Assembly: GCA_012519905.1 (NCBI GenBank)
Contig: JAAYPG010000038.1
Span: forward strand, 1-41,778
DNA: 41,778 nucleotides
Direction: 5' to 3'
DNA from: Clostridiales bacterium
GTDB taxonomy: Bacteria; Bacillota; Clostridia; Lachnospirales; Lachnospiraceae
Made by a program: the position numbers and the translations under genes. The first letter of the stretch is position 1, and each line of letters starts with the position of its first letter. Below the pieces are notes generated by a model. The model was not told the origin of the DNA and ran no database searches. It saw nothing but the letters and a program-made list of their open reading frames with translations. Shown one piece after another: positions 1 to 7,647 of this stretch.

Positions 1-277
1 ACTTTGAAGGGACTTTTAGTGATCCGAATAGTGTCTTTTCTTTTTTGTAAATAGAATTGCATGGTGCTCCTACAATATTCCCCAACGCTGTGCTGGATTT
101 ACCTTCACTTACCAGCTTGAGTATATCTATATACTGTAAACTTCCTTCTTGCACAATAAAGCCATTTTTCTCGAGTAATTTAATAAAGTAATTTATTCTA
201 CCGTCTTTTTCACACAGAGGTTTATAGACTTCATTTATATTCGTGTATCTTTTATCAGTATATTTCAATTTAATCAC
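1..277 (-). CDS. Unrecognised protein, partial (C-terminus beyond window edge)
   Basis: An open frame reads leftward off the window edge for at least 92 codons without a stop. It starts at GTG (277) or TTG (268); neither has a strong ribosome binding site, so the start is uncertain. The visible part is hydrophilic, with no signal peptide or membrane segment. Its second half (around ILKLVSEGKSSTALG) could be a small helical DNA-binding-like unit, but I do not recognise a family. A 14-bp palindrome lies just upstream and a tRNA-Trp gene beyond it. Whether it belongs to an accessory element beside the tRNA cannot be judged from this fragment. Confidence 0.55.
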   Translation of the reverse strand, partial: MIKLKYTDKRYTNINEVYKPLCEKDGRINYFIKLLEKNGFIVQEGSLQYIDILKLVSEGKSSTALGNIVGAPCNSIYKKEKTLFGSLKVPSK

Positions 278-320
278 TTTCTTTGTACATTATATGGTAT
301 CTCTTAAGTAGGGGTGATTT

Positions 321-337
321 AGTATACTGACCAGTAT
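321..337 (-). promoter_or_regulatory. Palindrome and possible promoter upstream of the left-edge gene
   Basis: Arms ATACTG and CAGTAT are separated by AC (324-337), a perfect short dyad. On the minus strand it overlaps a TATACT hexamer (321-326) that could be a -10 box, with only a weak -35 (TTCTTA) 17 bases upstream. A repressor site at the promoter of the left-edge gene is an inference. Confidence 0.35.
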
Positions 338-351
338 GTAAGATAAGAATC

Positions 352-385
352 AAAAAAAACCTTGTAACCGTTAAGCTACAAGGCT
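352..385 (-). terminator. Rho-independent terminator of tRNA-Trp
   Basis: A 7-bp perfect stem (360-366 with 377-383) with a 10-base loop is followed on the minus strand by eight T. It lies 11 bases past the tRNA 3' end. Confidence 0.85.
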
Positions 386-396
386 TTCTTCTTTTA

Positions 397-469
397 CAGG
401 GGCAGTAGGATTCGAACCCACGACCTGCGGTTTTGGAGACCGTTATTCTACCAGCTGAACTATACCCCT
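397..469 (-). tRNA. tRNA-Trp (anticodon CCA)
   Basis: The minus strand folds into a full cloverleaf. The acceptor arms AGGGGTA and TGCCCCT pair with one G-T. The D arm is GTTC-AGCTGGTA-GAAT, the anticodon loop is CTCCAAA giving CCA at 34-36, and the T arm is GTGGG-TTCGAAT-CCTAC. The discriminator base is G, as expected for tRNA-Trp. CCA is not encoded. The lowest pair of the anticodon stem is an A-C mismatch. The gene is monocistronic, with its own promoter and terminator. Confidence 0.97.
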
Positions 470-488
470 ATATTTATGATGCCTATTA

Positions 489-517
489 ATACTACTATTA
501 ATTGTTCGAATTGTCAA
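489..517 (-). promoter_or_regulatory. Sigma-A promoter of tRNA-Trp
   Basis: On the minus strand, -35 TTGACA (512-517) and -10 TAGTAT (489-494) are separated by 17 bases, about 20 bases before the tRNA 5' end. Confidence 0.8.
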
Positions 518-557
518 GATTGTTTTGCTTAATAAGTACAATAAATCTTTAAAATAT

Positions 558-1154
558 TTAAAAATCTGTAGTATCCAAGATTATATCGCAAAAGTTCCTG
601 ATTTTTAACTCTGTAAAATACTTATTTTCTAACGGAATCCATCTATCTATAAATGGCTGTACGCTCCTATCAGGGTCTCTTAATGTTATTCTTCTTATCT
701 GCTCCCTCTCTTCGACCTCAAGAAATACCAATAGGTCATAGGCATCCCTTAGCTGTGGATGCATACTGTAGGAACCTTCAATTATATTCAATCTTTTTCT
801 TTCTACTTCTATGGCTTCTTTATAGGTCCAATCAGAGCAGGAAAATGCTCTACTTATGGCCGGACGATTCTCTTTAAGAGGATTTAGTACTTCTTCTCTG
901 AACCTTTCATAATGAACATTTCCTCCAGGCTCTGCTAGACGTTCTTCTGTCCTCATCTCCAAGGGAAGATAATAATCATCCATATGAAATACATTGCATT
1001 CATATTTCCTTGCTATTATATTAGCCAAGGTGCTTTTACCACTACCACACATTCCATCTATTGCCACAATAACTAGCCCATCATCCTGCTTAAGCAGATC
1101 ATCTATTCTATTAAATACCTCTATATAGGAATCCTCAATGCTTCTCTTGTCCAT
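558..1154 (-). CDS. Uridine kinase-like P-loop kinase
   Basis: A 198-residue cytoplasmic protein. Walker A GMCGSGKS is at residues 34-41 and a DDYYLP segment at about 58, which in the uridine kinase/phosphoribulokinase family lies at the nucleoside site. Later RRITLRD resembles the lid arginines. It probably phosphorylates a nucleoside or related small molecule using ATP or GTP; the exact substrate cannot be read. It is shorter than, and differs from, the canonical Udk around the substrate loop, so no gene symbol is given. The start ATG follows GGAGATATATT. It is the last gene behind radA, separated by 52 bases carrying a 9-bp perfect hairpin. Confidence 0.8.
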   Translation of the reverse strand: MDKRSIEDSYIEVFNRIDDLLKQDDGLVIVAIDGMCGSGKSTLANIIARKYECNVFHMDDYYLPLEMRTEERLAEPGGNVHYERFREEVLNPLKENRPAISRAFSCSDWTYKEAIEVERKRLNIIEGSYSMHPQLRDAYDLLVFLEVEEREQIRRITLRDPDRSVQPFIDRWIPLENKYFTELKIRNFCDIILDTTDF

Positions 1155-1175
1155 AATATATCTCCACTCTACTTA

Positions 1176-1199
1176 GCCTTATTCATATACGAATAAGGC
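1176..1199 (-). repeat. Perfect 9-bp hairpin between radA and the kinase gene
   Basis: GCCTTATTC (1176-1184) pairs with GAATAAGGC (1191-1199) around a 6-base loop. No T-run follows on the minus strand, so it is not a standard terminator. It lies about 10 bases upstream of the ribosome binding site of the kinase gene and may be a processing or stabilising element. Confidence 0.55.
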
Positions 1200-1206
1200 C
1201 AGTAGC

Positions 1207-2571
1207 CTATCTATTTTCCTTTATGTATTGTAATACCTCGCCTATATTCTTAACTCCTACAAGCTTTATACCTTCTGGTGTCTTTAATTTGCCTTTGTTG
1301 GCCTGTGGAAGTATACATGTCTCAAATCCCATCTTGGCCGCCTCTACAACCCTTTGATCTGCCATATTAACAGCTCTAATTTCGCCGGTGAGACCCACCT
1401 CACCAAACATAATAGTTTTGCTGCCTATAGTAATATTTCTAAAGCTTGAAAGTATAGCCGTTACAATTGCTAGGTCTAGGGCAGGCTCGGTTACTCTCAT
1501 TCCACCTGCTACATTTACATAGGCATCACAGTCACCAAGCTGTATACCAAGGCGTTTCTCCAGGACCGCCATAAGCAGGTTGACTCTATTATAGTCCGTT
1601 CCTGCTGCGGTTCTTCTAGGCATATTAAAGTTTGTATGGCTTATTAAGGCCTGTACCTCAACGAGAATAGGTCTAGTGCCTTCTATAGAAGCAGATACCA
1701 CAGATCCCGGTTCTCCTTCAGGTCTACCATTTAACATATACTCAGAGGGGTTTTTAACTTCTACTAATCCTGAGCCTTGCATCTCAAATACTCCAATTTC
1801 ATTAGTAGAACCAAATCGGTTTTTTACTGCTCTCAGTACCCGATAGGATGCATAATTATCTCCTTCAAAATATAGGACTGTATCCACCATATGCTCCAAT
1901 ACTCTGGGACCTGCCACCATTCCTTCCTTTGTCACATGTCCAATGATAAATATGGTGATACCGGTACTCTTGGCCATACGCATTAAGGCTCCCGTTGCCT
2001 CCCTGACTTGTCCTACACTTCCAGGCGCAGAGGATATATCCTCCTTGTACATAGTCTGGATGGAGTCGATAACCACTATCTCAGGCTTATGTTTATTTAC
2101 AACATCCTCTATTAAGTCCAGATTGGTTTCACAAAGGAGCAGAAGCTCGCCGCTAAAAGCGCCGAGCCTATCCGCTCTCATCTTAATCTGGCCTTTGGAT
2201 TCCTCTCCAGTTATATATAAAACCTTTATTGCTTTATTAACAATTTCTCTACAGGTTTGTAGAAGTAGTGTAGACTTTCCAATCCCCGGATCTCCACCAA
2301 CTAGTACAAGACTGCCTGGCACTATACCACCACCGAGAACCCGATCCAGCTCACTTATACCGGAGCTAATCCTACTTTCGGTTTCTGATTTTACACTTGA
2401 CAGTAGTTCAGGCTCCTTAAGCTCTCTCTTGCCAAGACCGGAACTAGACCTTTTGACTATAGGCTCCTCTACAAAGACATCCCAGGATTTACAACCCGGA
2501 CACTGTCCAAGCCACTTAGAGGATTCATATCCACACTCTTTACAGAAGAACACAGTCTTTGCCTTAGCCAT
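1207..2571 (-). CDS. radA: DNA repair protein RadA
   Basis: A RecA-like ATPase (454 residues) that promotes branch migration during recombinational repair. An N-terminal zinc finger uses C10, C13, C24 and C27. Walker A GDPGIGKS is at 93-100. The RadA-specific KNRFGS motif is at about 250, followed by a C-terminal Lon-protease-like domain. The length is normal. The start ATG comes one base after the TAA stop of the upstream gene, so translation is probably coupled. radA follows clpC in many Firmicutes; here one small gene is inserted between them. Confidence 0.97.
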   Translation of the reverse strand: MAKAKTVFFCKECGYESSKWLGQCPGCKSWDVFVEEPIVKRSSSGLGKRELKEPELLSSVKSETESRISSGISELDRVLGGGIVPGSLVLVGGDPGIGKSTLLLQTCREIVNKAIKVLYITGEESKGQIKMRADRLGAFSGELLLLCETNLDLIEDVVNKHKPEIVVIDSIQTMYKEDISSAPGSVGQVREATGALMRMAKSTGITIFIIGHVTKEGMVAGPRVLEHMVDTVLYFEGDNYASYRVLRAVKNRFGSTNEIGVFEMQGSGLVEVKNPSEYMLNGRPEGEPGSVVSASIEGTRPILVEVQALISHTNFNMPRRTAAGTDYNRVNLLMAVLEKRLGIQLGDCDAYVNVAGGMRVTEPALDLAIVTAILSSFRNITIGSKTIMFGEVGLTGEIRAVNMADQRVVEAAKMGFETCILPQANKGKLKTPEGIKLVGVKNIGEVLQYIKENR

Positions 2572-2572
2572 A

Positions 2573-2986
2573 TTAGAGCTTTACCACCTTTATATAATCA
2601 TTCTTTTCCTCGTCAAGTTCTACACTAAATATAAGCTTGCCACCTAGATTGGTTTTCATTTCACCTAATAAGCTGTCATTCTTATAGATTTCATATTCCT
2701 TTTCTGCTTCCAGCTCAAGGGTTATCTGGGCTGTATCCTCGCCTGTTACTTCAAAGCATAGTTCATTTTCCCTTTGATCCATATGAAATACTGCTGTTCC
2801 CGGTACAGATTCATAAACAAACATCCCATTTCTTTCAAGCTTTGTAATCTTCTTATAAGTCTTAACCTTATATATATCTCCCTCATGTTCAAAATCAGAT
2901 ACCTTTGATTTTGCCTCTAGCTTATAATTACCAAAACTTATTGTACCATCATTTTCCTTGCGTATTAACTCTTGAATAACAGCCAT
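2573..2986 (-). CDS. Small unknown protein between clpC and radA
   Basis: I do not recognise this protein of about 137 residues. It is soluble by appearance: no signal peptide or membrane helix, and alternating hydrophobic/charged stretches with many E/K residues, suggesting an all-beta fold. AGGAGG at 2995-3000 is 8 bases from the ATG at 2986 and 5 from an in-frame GTG at 2989; I prefer the ATG. It is separated from radA by one base, so it belongs to the clpC-radA transcription unit. A hairpin whose arm complements its ribosome binding site lies in its leader. Nothing in the sequence indicates catalysis. Confidence 0.85.
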   Translation of the reverse strand: MAVIQELIRKENDGTISFGNYKLEAKSKVSDFEHEGDIYKVKTYKKITKLERNGMFVYESVPGTAVFHMDQRENELCFEVTGEDTAQITLELEAEKEYEIYKNDSLLGEMKTNLGGKLIFSVELDEEKNDYIKVVKL

Positions 2987-3029
2987 CACATAGTCCTCCT
3001 AATTATCTTCATTTTTAGTTACCTATAAC

Positions 3030-3045
3030 GGAGGACATATCCTCC
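3030..3045 (-). promoter_or_regulatory. Leader hairpin with Shine-Dalgarno-complementary arm
   Basis: GGAGGA and TCCTCC pair perfectly around a 4-base loop. On the minus strand the 3' arm carries GTCCTCC, the exact complement of GGAGGAC at the ribosome binding site of the next gene, 29 bases downstream. The base of the stem is followed by CGTTATAGGTAA, nearly the same as beside a similar hairpin at 15097-15111. There is no T-run. A translational switch is inferred. Confidence 0.4.
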
Positions 3046-3063
3046 CTCTAGTATTTGTATGGA

Positions 3064-5508
3064 TTAAATGGATTTTAAGACTATTTCATTATCTACATAA
3101 TCAATATTTACTGTATCGCCTTCTTTGATATCACCTGCCAGAATACCTTCTGCAAGCTTATCCTCAACATTGGTCTGAATTGCCCTACGAAGAGGTCTTG
3201 CTCCAAATTTTTCATCATATCCTTCTTCAGCCAGATACTCCAGTAGTGCCTTTGTGGATTCTATACTTATATTCATCTGTGCTTTACTTCTCTTTGCAAT
3301 ATTCTTAACCATTATTTCTACGATTTCTTTAATATTATCTCTGGTGAGTGAATGGAATACGATTATTTCATCAATACGGTTAATAAACTCTGGTCTAAAT
3401 ATCTTTTTAACCTCATCCATTACCCCTTCTTTCATTCTCTTATAGTCCTCTCCCTCATCTACAACTGAGGTAAAGCCAAGACGTTTTGGTGAAACAATGT
3501 TCTGGGCTCCTGCATTGGAGGTCATGATAATGATAGTATTCTTGAAACTCACTCTTCTTCCTTGAGCATCAGTTATATGCCCATCATCCAAAACCTGTAA
3601 CAGAATATTAAATACATCAGGATGTGCTTTTTCAACCTCGTCAAATAATATTACGGAATAAGGGTTCTGTCTAACTTTCTCACTTAACTGACCTCCCTCA
3701 TCATAGCCAACATAACCTGGAGGAGAACCTATTAGCTTACTAACACTATGCTTCTCCATATACTCTGACATATCTACCCGTATAATAGAGTTCTCAGTTC
3801 CAAACATGGCCTCTGCCAATGCCTTTGAAAGTTCTGTCTTACCTACTCCTGTTGGGCCAAGGAAAAGGAAGGAACCAATTGGGCGATTCGGATCCTTAAG
3901 TCCTACTCTCCCTCTTCTTATTGCCTTTGATACTGCCGTAACTGCTTCCTCCTGGCCGATAACCCTTTCATGAAGTATTTGCTCAAGATTTTGAAGTCTT
4001 TGAGATTCTTCCTCCTCAAGCTTTCTCACAGGAATCTTGGTCCAGCTAGATACTATATCGGCTATTTCTGCCTCGCTGACAACAAGCTGATCTTCAGTTC
4101 TTTGTTTTTCCTCAACAACCTTTTGTTTTTCTAGCTCCTCCTGTAGGGCCTCTTGTTGTTTCTTAATTTCGCCAGCCTTCTCATAGGCCTCTTCTTTTAT
4201 TGCCTTTTCCTTTTGCTCTTCCAGCCTTGCGATTTCCTTCTCCAGATCTTTAATAACCGGAGATGATGTATAAGTACTTAATCTTACCTTAGATGCAGCT
4301 TCATCCATAAGATCAATAGCCTTATCAGGTAGGTAACGGTCATTGATATAGCGGCTTGATAGTTTAACCGCAGCCGAAAGGGCAGAATCTGTTATTCTAA
4401 CCTTATGATGCGCCTCATATTTATCACGTAATCCATGCATAATCTGGATTGCTTCCTCCTCAGAGGGTTCCTCCACAACCACAGGCTGGAATCTTCTTTC
4501 CAAGGCAGCATCCTTCTCAATATACTTACGATACTCTTCTCTTGTGGTTGCACCAATTATTTGCAGCTCTCCTCTGGCAAGAGATGGCTTTAAGATATTG
4601 GAGGCATCAATTGCTCCCTCTGCCCCACCAGCACCTATTATGGTATGAAGCTCATCAATAAATAGAAGGACACTTCCATCACCAATTACTTCATTTATTA
4701 CCTTCTTAATTCTCTCTTCAAACTCACCACGATATTTGGACCCAGCAACCATTCCTGACAAATCCAAGGTGACTACCCTTTTGTCCTTTATGGTGTCAGG
4801 GATATTTCCCTCAATTATTTTAAGAGCAAGCCCTTCTGCTATAGCGGTCTTACCAACACCGGGTTCACCTACTAAGCAAGGATTATTCTTTGTTCTTCTA
4901 CTTAAAATCTGTACTACTCTTTGTATCTCATCCTCTCTGCCAATAACAGGATCCAATTTACCTTCCCTTGCATACTCAGTTAAATCTCTACTATACTGAT
5001 CAAGTGTGGGAGTGCTTGATTTGGTCTTTCCTTTATTTTTATTTGAAGCATATTCACTCTTTGCAACACCCATATCTACTCCAGCTGCAGCCAGAAGATC
5101 AATATATACCTTCTGTATATTAACTCCTAGAGTATTTAAAAGACGTACTGCAATACAATCAGTTTCTTTAATTAAGGCAATTAAAATATGTTCTGTTCCT
5201 GCCTGCTGCGCCTTAAGCTTAGCAGCTTCCTTTTGACTCTGATCTAATATGCGTTTGGACCTTGGTGTAAAGTTTCCTCCTTCAAGCATTTCTACGCCAC
5301 CGCTTGGTGCTATTAATTGGTTAACCAACTCCATAACCTTCTCCACTGTCACACCATTTTCTTTTAGCACTCTGGAGGCAACTCCATCTACTTGCATTAA
5401 TCCCATTAGAAGATGTTCTGTACCAATATAATTATGATTAAGACGAAATGCCACTTCTCTGGCAAAATTTATAGCTTGCTTTGCATTGTCTGTAAATCTT
5501 TCATTCAT
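3064..5508 (-). CDS. clpC: ATP-dependent Clp protease ATPase ClpC
   Basis: A 814-residue HSP100 unfoldase that feeds proteins, including McsB-tagged phospho-arginine substrates, to ClpP. Two N-terminal Clp repeats (about 1-145) are followed by AAA module 1 with Walker A GEPGVGKT near 214, a coiled UVR-like middle region rich in E/K (about 410-465), and AAA module 2 with GPTGVGKT and the ISRP-like end RRAIQ. The start is ATG 5508: GGAGG at 5517-5521 lies 8 bases before it, whereas the upstream in-frame TTG at 5523 overlaps that site. It follows mcsB by 50 bases. clpP is not in the window. Confidence 0.97.
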   Translation of the reverse strand: MNERFTDNAKQAINFAREVAFRLNHNYIGTEHLLMGLMQVDGVASRVLKENGVTVEKVMELVNQLIAPSGGVEMLEGGNFTPRSKRILDQSQKEAAKLKAQQAGTEHILIALIKETDCIAVRLLNTLGVNIQKVYIDLLAAAGVDMGVAKSEYASNKNKGKTKSSTPTLDQYSRDLTEYAREGKLDPVIGREDEIQRVVQILSRRTKNNPCLVGEPGVGKTAIAEGLALKIIEGNIPDTIKDKRVVTLDLSGMVAGSKYRGEFEERIKKVINEVIGDGSVLLFIDELHTIIGAGGAEGAIDASNILKPSLARGELQIIGATTREEYRKYIEKDAALERRFQPVVVEEPSEEEAIQIMHGLRDKYEAHHKVRITDSALSAAVKLSSRYINDRYLPDKAIDLMDEAASKVRLSTYTSSPVIKDLEKEIARLEEQKEKAIKEEAYEKAGEIKKQQEALQEELEKQKVVEEKQRTEDQLVVSEAEIADIVSSWTKIPVRKLEEEESQRLQNLEQILHERVIGQEEAVTAVSKAIRRGRVGLKDPNRPIGSFLFLGPTGVGKTELSKALAEAMFGTENSIIRVDMSEYMEKHSVSKLIGSPPGYVGYDEGGQLSEKVRQNPYSVILFDEVEKAHPDVFNILLQVLDDGHITDAQGRRVSFKNTIIIMTSNAGAQNIVSPKRLGFTSVVDEGEDYKRMKEGVMDEVKKIFRPEFINRIDEIIVFHSLTRDNIKEIVEIMVKNIAKRSKAQMNISIESTKALLEYLAEEGYDEKFGARPLRRAIQTNVEDKLAEGILAGDIKEGDTVNIDYVDNEIVLKSI

Positions 5509-5558
5509 CTTTATGTCCTCCAATCTTAGTATTCTAAACTTCTGCCTATTCCCGTATA

Positions 5559-6593
5559 TTATATGAGTTTAGGTAGTTCTTTACTAATGTATTCAGCTCT
5601 GGATCTATCCCGTGTGGTACTGCCTACATTTTTACCTAGTGTCCATTGAAGACTTCCTGGTTGTACTCCCATCATCATCTTATGAACATTAAATTCTCTG
5701 TCAAACTTTATAAGTCCACAATCTGCTCCAAACTTTATCTGTGAAAGAAGAGTCATAGCATCATCAGGAGTAATCTGTCTCGCATATTTTAAGATACCAT
5801 ATGCGCGATATACCTGATCCTCTATCTCATCCGCATTTAGAGATAGCATATATTCCCTTCTTTTTCTTTCCTGTTTCATAACCTGATCAACTATACGATT
5901 AAGATTTTGAATTATTTCTACTTCAGAGTTACCTAAGGTCTTTTGATTGGATATCTGATATATGCTTCCAAGGCTCTTTGTTCCTTCTCCATAAATACCA
6001 CGGATAGTAACTCCATACCTTCCAACCTCCTCGATCAATTTCTGGATCATTCTTGCTGCACTTAGTGCAGGTAGAAAGACCATACAGGAGGCTCGCATAC
6101 CTGTACCTACATTGGTCGGACAGGATGTCATATATCCATATTTCTCATCATATGCAAAGTTCAATTGCTTGTATGCTAAATCATCAATACGATCTGCAAC
6201 CTCATAGGCCTTCTCAAGGTTCATTCCACCAACGATGGCCTGTATCCTCACATGATCCTCTTCGTTAATCATTATACTTACTGTCTCATCCTCTGATAAT
6301 ATGAGACCTGTCGTCTGTTCCTTATCTACTAAGAGCGGGCTTACAATATGCCTCTCTACCATAGCCACCTTATCAATATCACTGAGGGATTTTATATTAC
6401 ATGAATAATATTTTCTATTGTCCTGTTCAGCCAAAGATGATGTTATGCCCTTTACCTCATCAACTAATTTTACCGCATCTGCTTCTTTAAGTAGCGGTGA
6501 AAACATATAGTCTTGTAGATTTCTGGCTAGCCTTACACGGCTAGAAATAACCACATCGCCGTCAGGTACAATCTGTTCATACCATTTAAGCAT
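5559..6593 (-). CDS. mcsB: Protein arginine kinase McsB
   Basis: A 344-residue phosphagen-kinase-fold enzyme that phosphorylates arginines of damaged proteins and so marks them for ClpC-ClpP. Visible landmarks are SSRVRLARN near the N-terminus, NEEDHVRI in the catalytic domain, TSCPTNVGTGMRAS around the substrate/ATP site, and RDRSRA (328-333), which matches the RDxxRA phospho-arginine-binding motif known from the Bacillus enzyme. The ATG overlaps the last 8 bases of mcsA (ATGCTTAA), indicating coupled translation with its activator McsA. Confidence 0.97.
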   Translation of the reverse strand: MLKWYEQIVPDGDVVISSRVRLARNLQDYMFSPLLKEADAVKLVDEVKGITSSLAEQDNRKYYSCNIKSLSDIDKVAMVERHIVSPLLVDKEQTTGLILSEDETVSIMINEEDHVRIQAIVGGMNLEKAYEVADRIDDLAYKQLNFAYDEKYGYMTSCPTNVGTGMRASCMVFLPALSAARMIQKLIEEVGRYGVTIRGIYGEGTKSLGSIYQISNQKTLGNSEVEIIQNLNRIVDQVMKQERKRREYMLSLNADEIEDQVYRAYGILKYARQITPDDAMTLLSQIKFGADCGLIKFDREFNVHKMMMGVQPGSLQWTLGKNVGSTTRDRSRAEYISKELPKLI

Positions 6594-7131
6594 TGTTGGT
6601 TTCCTCCTTTTTTAGTTGCCGTATCAAATCTCTAAGTCTAGCTGCTTCCTCATACTCTTCCTGTTCTATTGCTTTCTGAAGGTCAAATGTTAGCTTCTCT
6701 TCCTCTGATAAGCCCTTTAATATGCTGTCAGTCTGCGACATAAATCCCTTAGGCCTTTTACCGGTATGGACTTCAGATCCCTGTATACCTCTTAGGGTCT
6801 TTCCTAAGACATTATTAAAACTCTTATAGCAACTTGAGCAGCCAAATCGCCCCCTCTGTAGAAATTCATCGTAGCTAGTTCCACATTTCTTGCATACAAG
6901 TTCTGTCTTATGCTCTCCTGCTTTATTGCCTGTATTATTATGATATGCACCTAATAAAGTAGATAATAAGCTATTCAGTGTAATATCCGAGTTTAACAAG
7001 GGTTTTTCCATTTGAAAAGATGTGTAATCTGTAGCACAATCCTCACAAAGGTGCTGCTCTGTCTTAGCACCATTTATTATTTCTGTGTATAATACTTTTG
7101 CGTCTCTCATTTTACACCTGTCACATAACAT
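6586..7131 (-). CDS. mcsA: McsA, zinc-binding activator of McsB
   Basis: A 181-residue protein with paired CxxC motifs: CDRC at residues 3-6 with CEDC near 29, and CKKC with CSSC in the middle. These are typical of the zinc fingers by which McsA activates McsB. The C-terminus (about 140-178, DLQKAIEQEEYEEAARLRD) is a UVR-type helical hairpin of the kind that binds ClpC. The start ATG follows GGGGG, which is also the end of the GntR gene, 5 bases upstream. The length is normal. Confidence 0.96.
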   Translation of the reverse strand: MLCDRCKMRDAKVLYTEIINGAKTEQHLCEDCATDYTSFQMEKPLLNSDITLNSLLSTLLGAYHNNTGNKAGEHKTELVCKKCGTSYDEFLQRGRFGCSSCYKSFNNVLGKTLRGIQGSEVHTGKRPKGFMSQTDSILKGLSEEEKLTFDLQKAIEQEEYEEAARLRDLIRQLKKEETNNA

Positions 7132-7136
7132 AGGAG

Positions 7137-7511
7137 TTACCCCCTTTCAAATTCATTAAATATCTCTTTTACAACTTCATATACATCCTGACAGCTAACA
7201 TTTTTACACATGGCCTTTGCAAGTATAACCCTTAGTTCTTCCCTCAAATCCTCTATGGCTTGTATCTTGTCTATGTCTATAGCAATTACCGCACCTTTTC
7301 TGCGATCAAGCTTAACATATCCTTCTTGCTTCAATATAGTATATGCTTTATTAACTGTATGCATATTAATTCCTATATACTCTGCCAGTTCTCTAACCGA
7401 TGGAAGGTTATCGCCCTCCCGGATTTTTGAGGTGGCAATGCCATATATGATCTGATTTCGCAGTTGCATATAGATCGCTTCATCACTATTAAAATCAATC
7501 TTAACATACAT
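7137..7511 (-). CDS. GntR-family repressor in the ctsR position
   Basis: A 124-residue protein with an N-terminal GntR winged helix-turn-helix (about 10-75; PSVRELAEYIGINMHTVNKA is the recognition region) and a short helical tail of about 50 residues, the size of the YtrA subfamily. It heads the mcsA-mcsB-clpC operon, where CtsR is usual in Firmicutes; no CtsR-like protein is present. GGAGG is 7 bases from the ATG. A perfect 12-bp inverted repeat overlaps its promoter, so autoregulation of the whole operon is likely (inference). The ligand or stress signal is unknown. Confidence 0.92.
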   Translation of the reverse strand: MYVKIDFNSDEAIYMQLRNQIIYGIATSKIREGDNLPSVRELAEYIGINMHTVNKAYTILKQEGYVKLDRRKGAVIAIDIDKIQAIEDLREELRVILAKAMCKNVSCQDVYEVVKEIFNEFERG

Positions 7512-7599
7512 ATTATAACCTCCAACTGACGCCTAAGCGGCAAATAAATCTTTATGCATTAAATAGGCTTGTTACATAGATACACTAAAAGGCAGCTAT

Positions 7600-7641
7600 A
7601 CCTGTTATACACATTGTATAACAGGTAGCTTAACTTGTCAA
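7600..7641 (-). promoter_or_regulatory. Promoter and operator of the GntR-mcsAB-clpC operon
   Basis: On the minus strand, -35 TTGACA (7636-7641) and -10 TACAAT (7613-7618) are 17 bases apart. Overlapping the -10 and the expected start is a perfect inverted repeat: ACCTGTTATACA (7600-7611) and TGTATAACAGGT (7615-7626) around 3 bases, with AGCT outside on both sides. This is the expected layout for a repressor dimer site. The same structure could partly act as a terminator for the gene ending at 7648, but no good T-run follows. No CtsR-type GGTCAAA direct repeat is seen. Confidence 0.7.
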
Positions 7642-7647
7642 TAAGAA

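Noticed and set aside
1943..2647. Long plus-strand open frame (234 codons) opposite radA
   Set aside because: It mirrors the radA coding frame, has no ribosome binding site and gives a Ser/Leu/Pro-rich product without family features.
7577..7592. Second GntR half-site-like sequence (TTACATAGATACAC region)
   Set aside because: Only a few positions match the perfect repeat at 7600-7626; not distinguishable from AT-rich chance.
7512..7647. CtsR-type operator upstream of the mcsA-mcsB-clpC operon
   Set aside because: No GGTCAAA direct repeats; the visible structure is the inverted repeat at 7600-7626.
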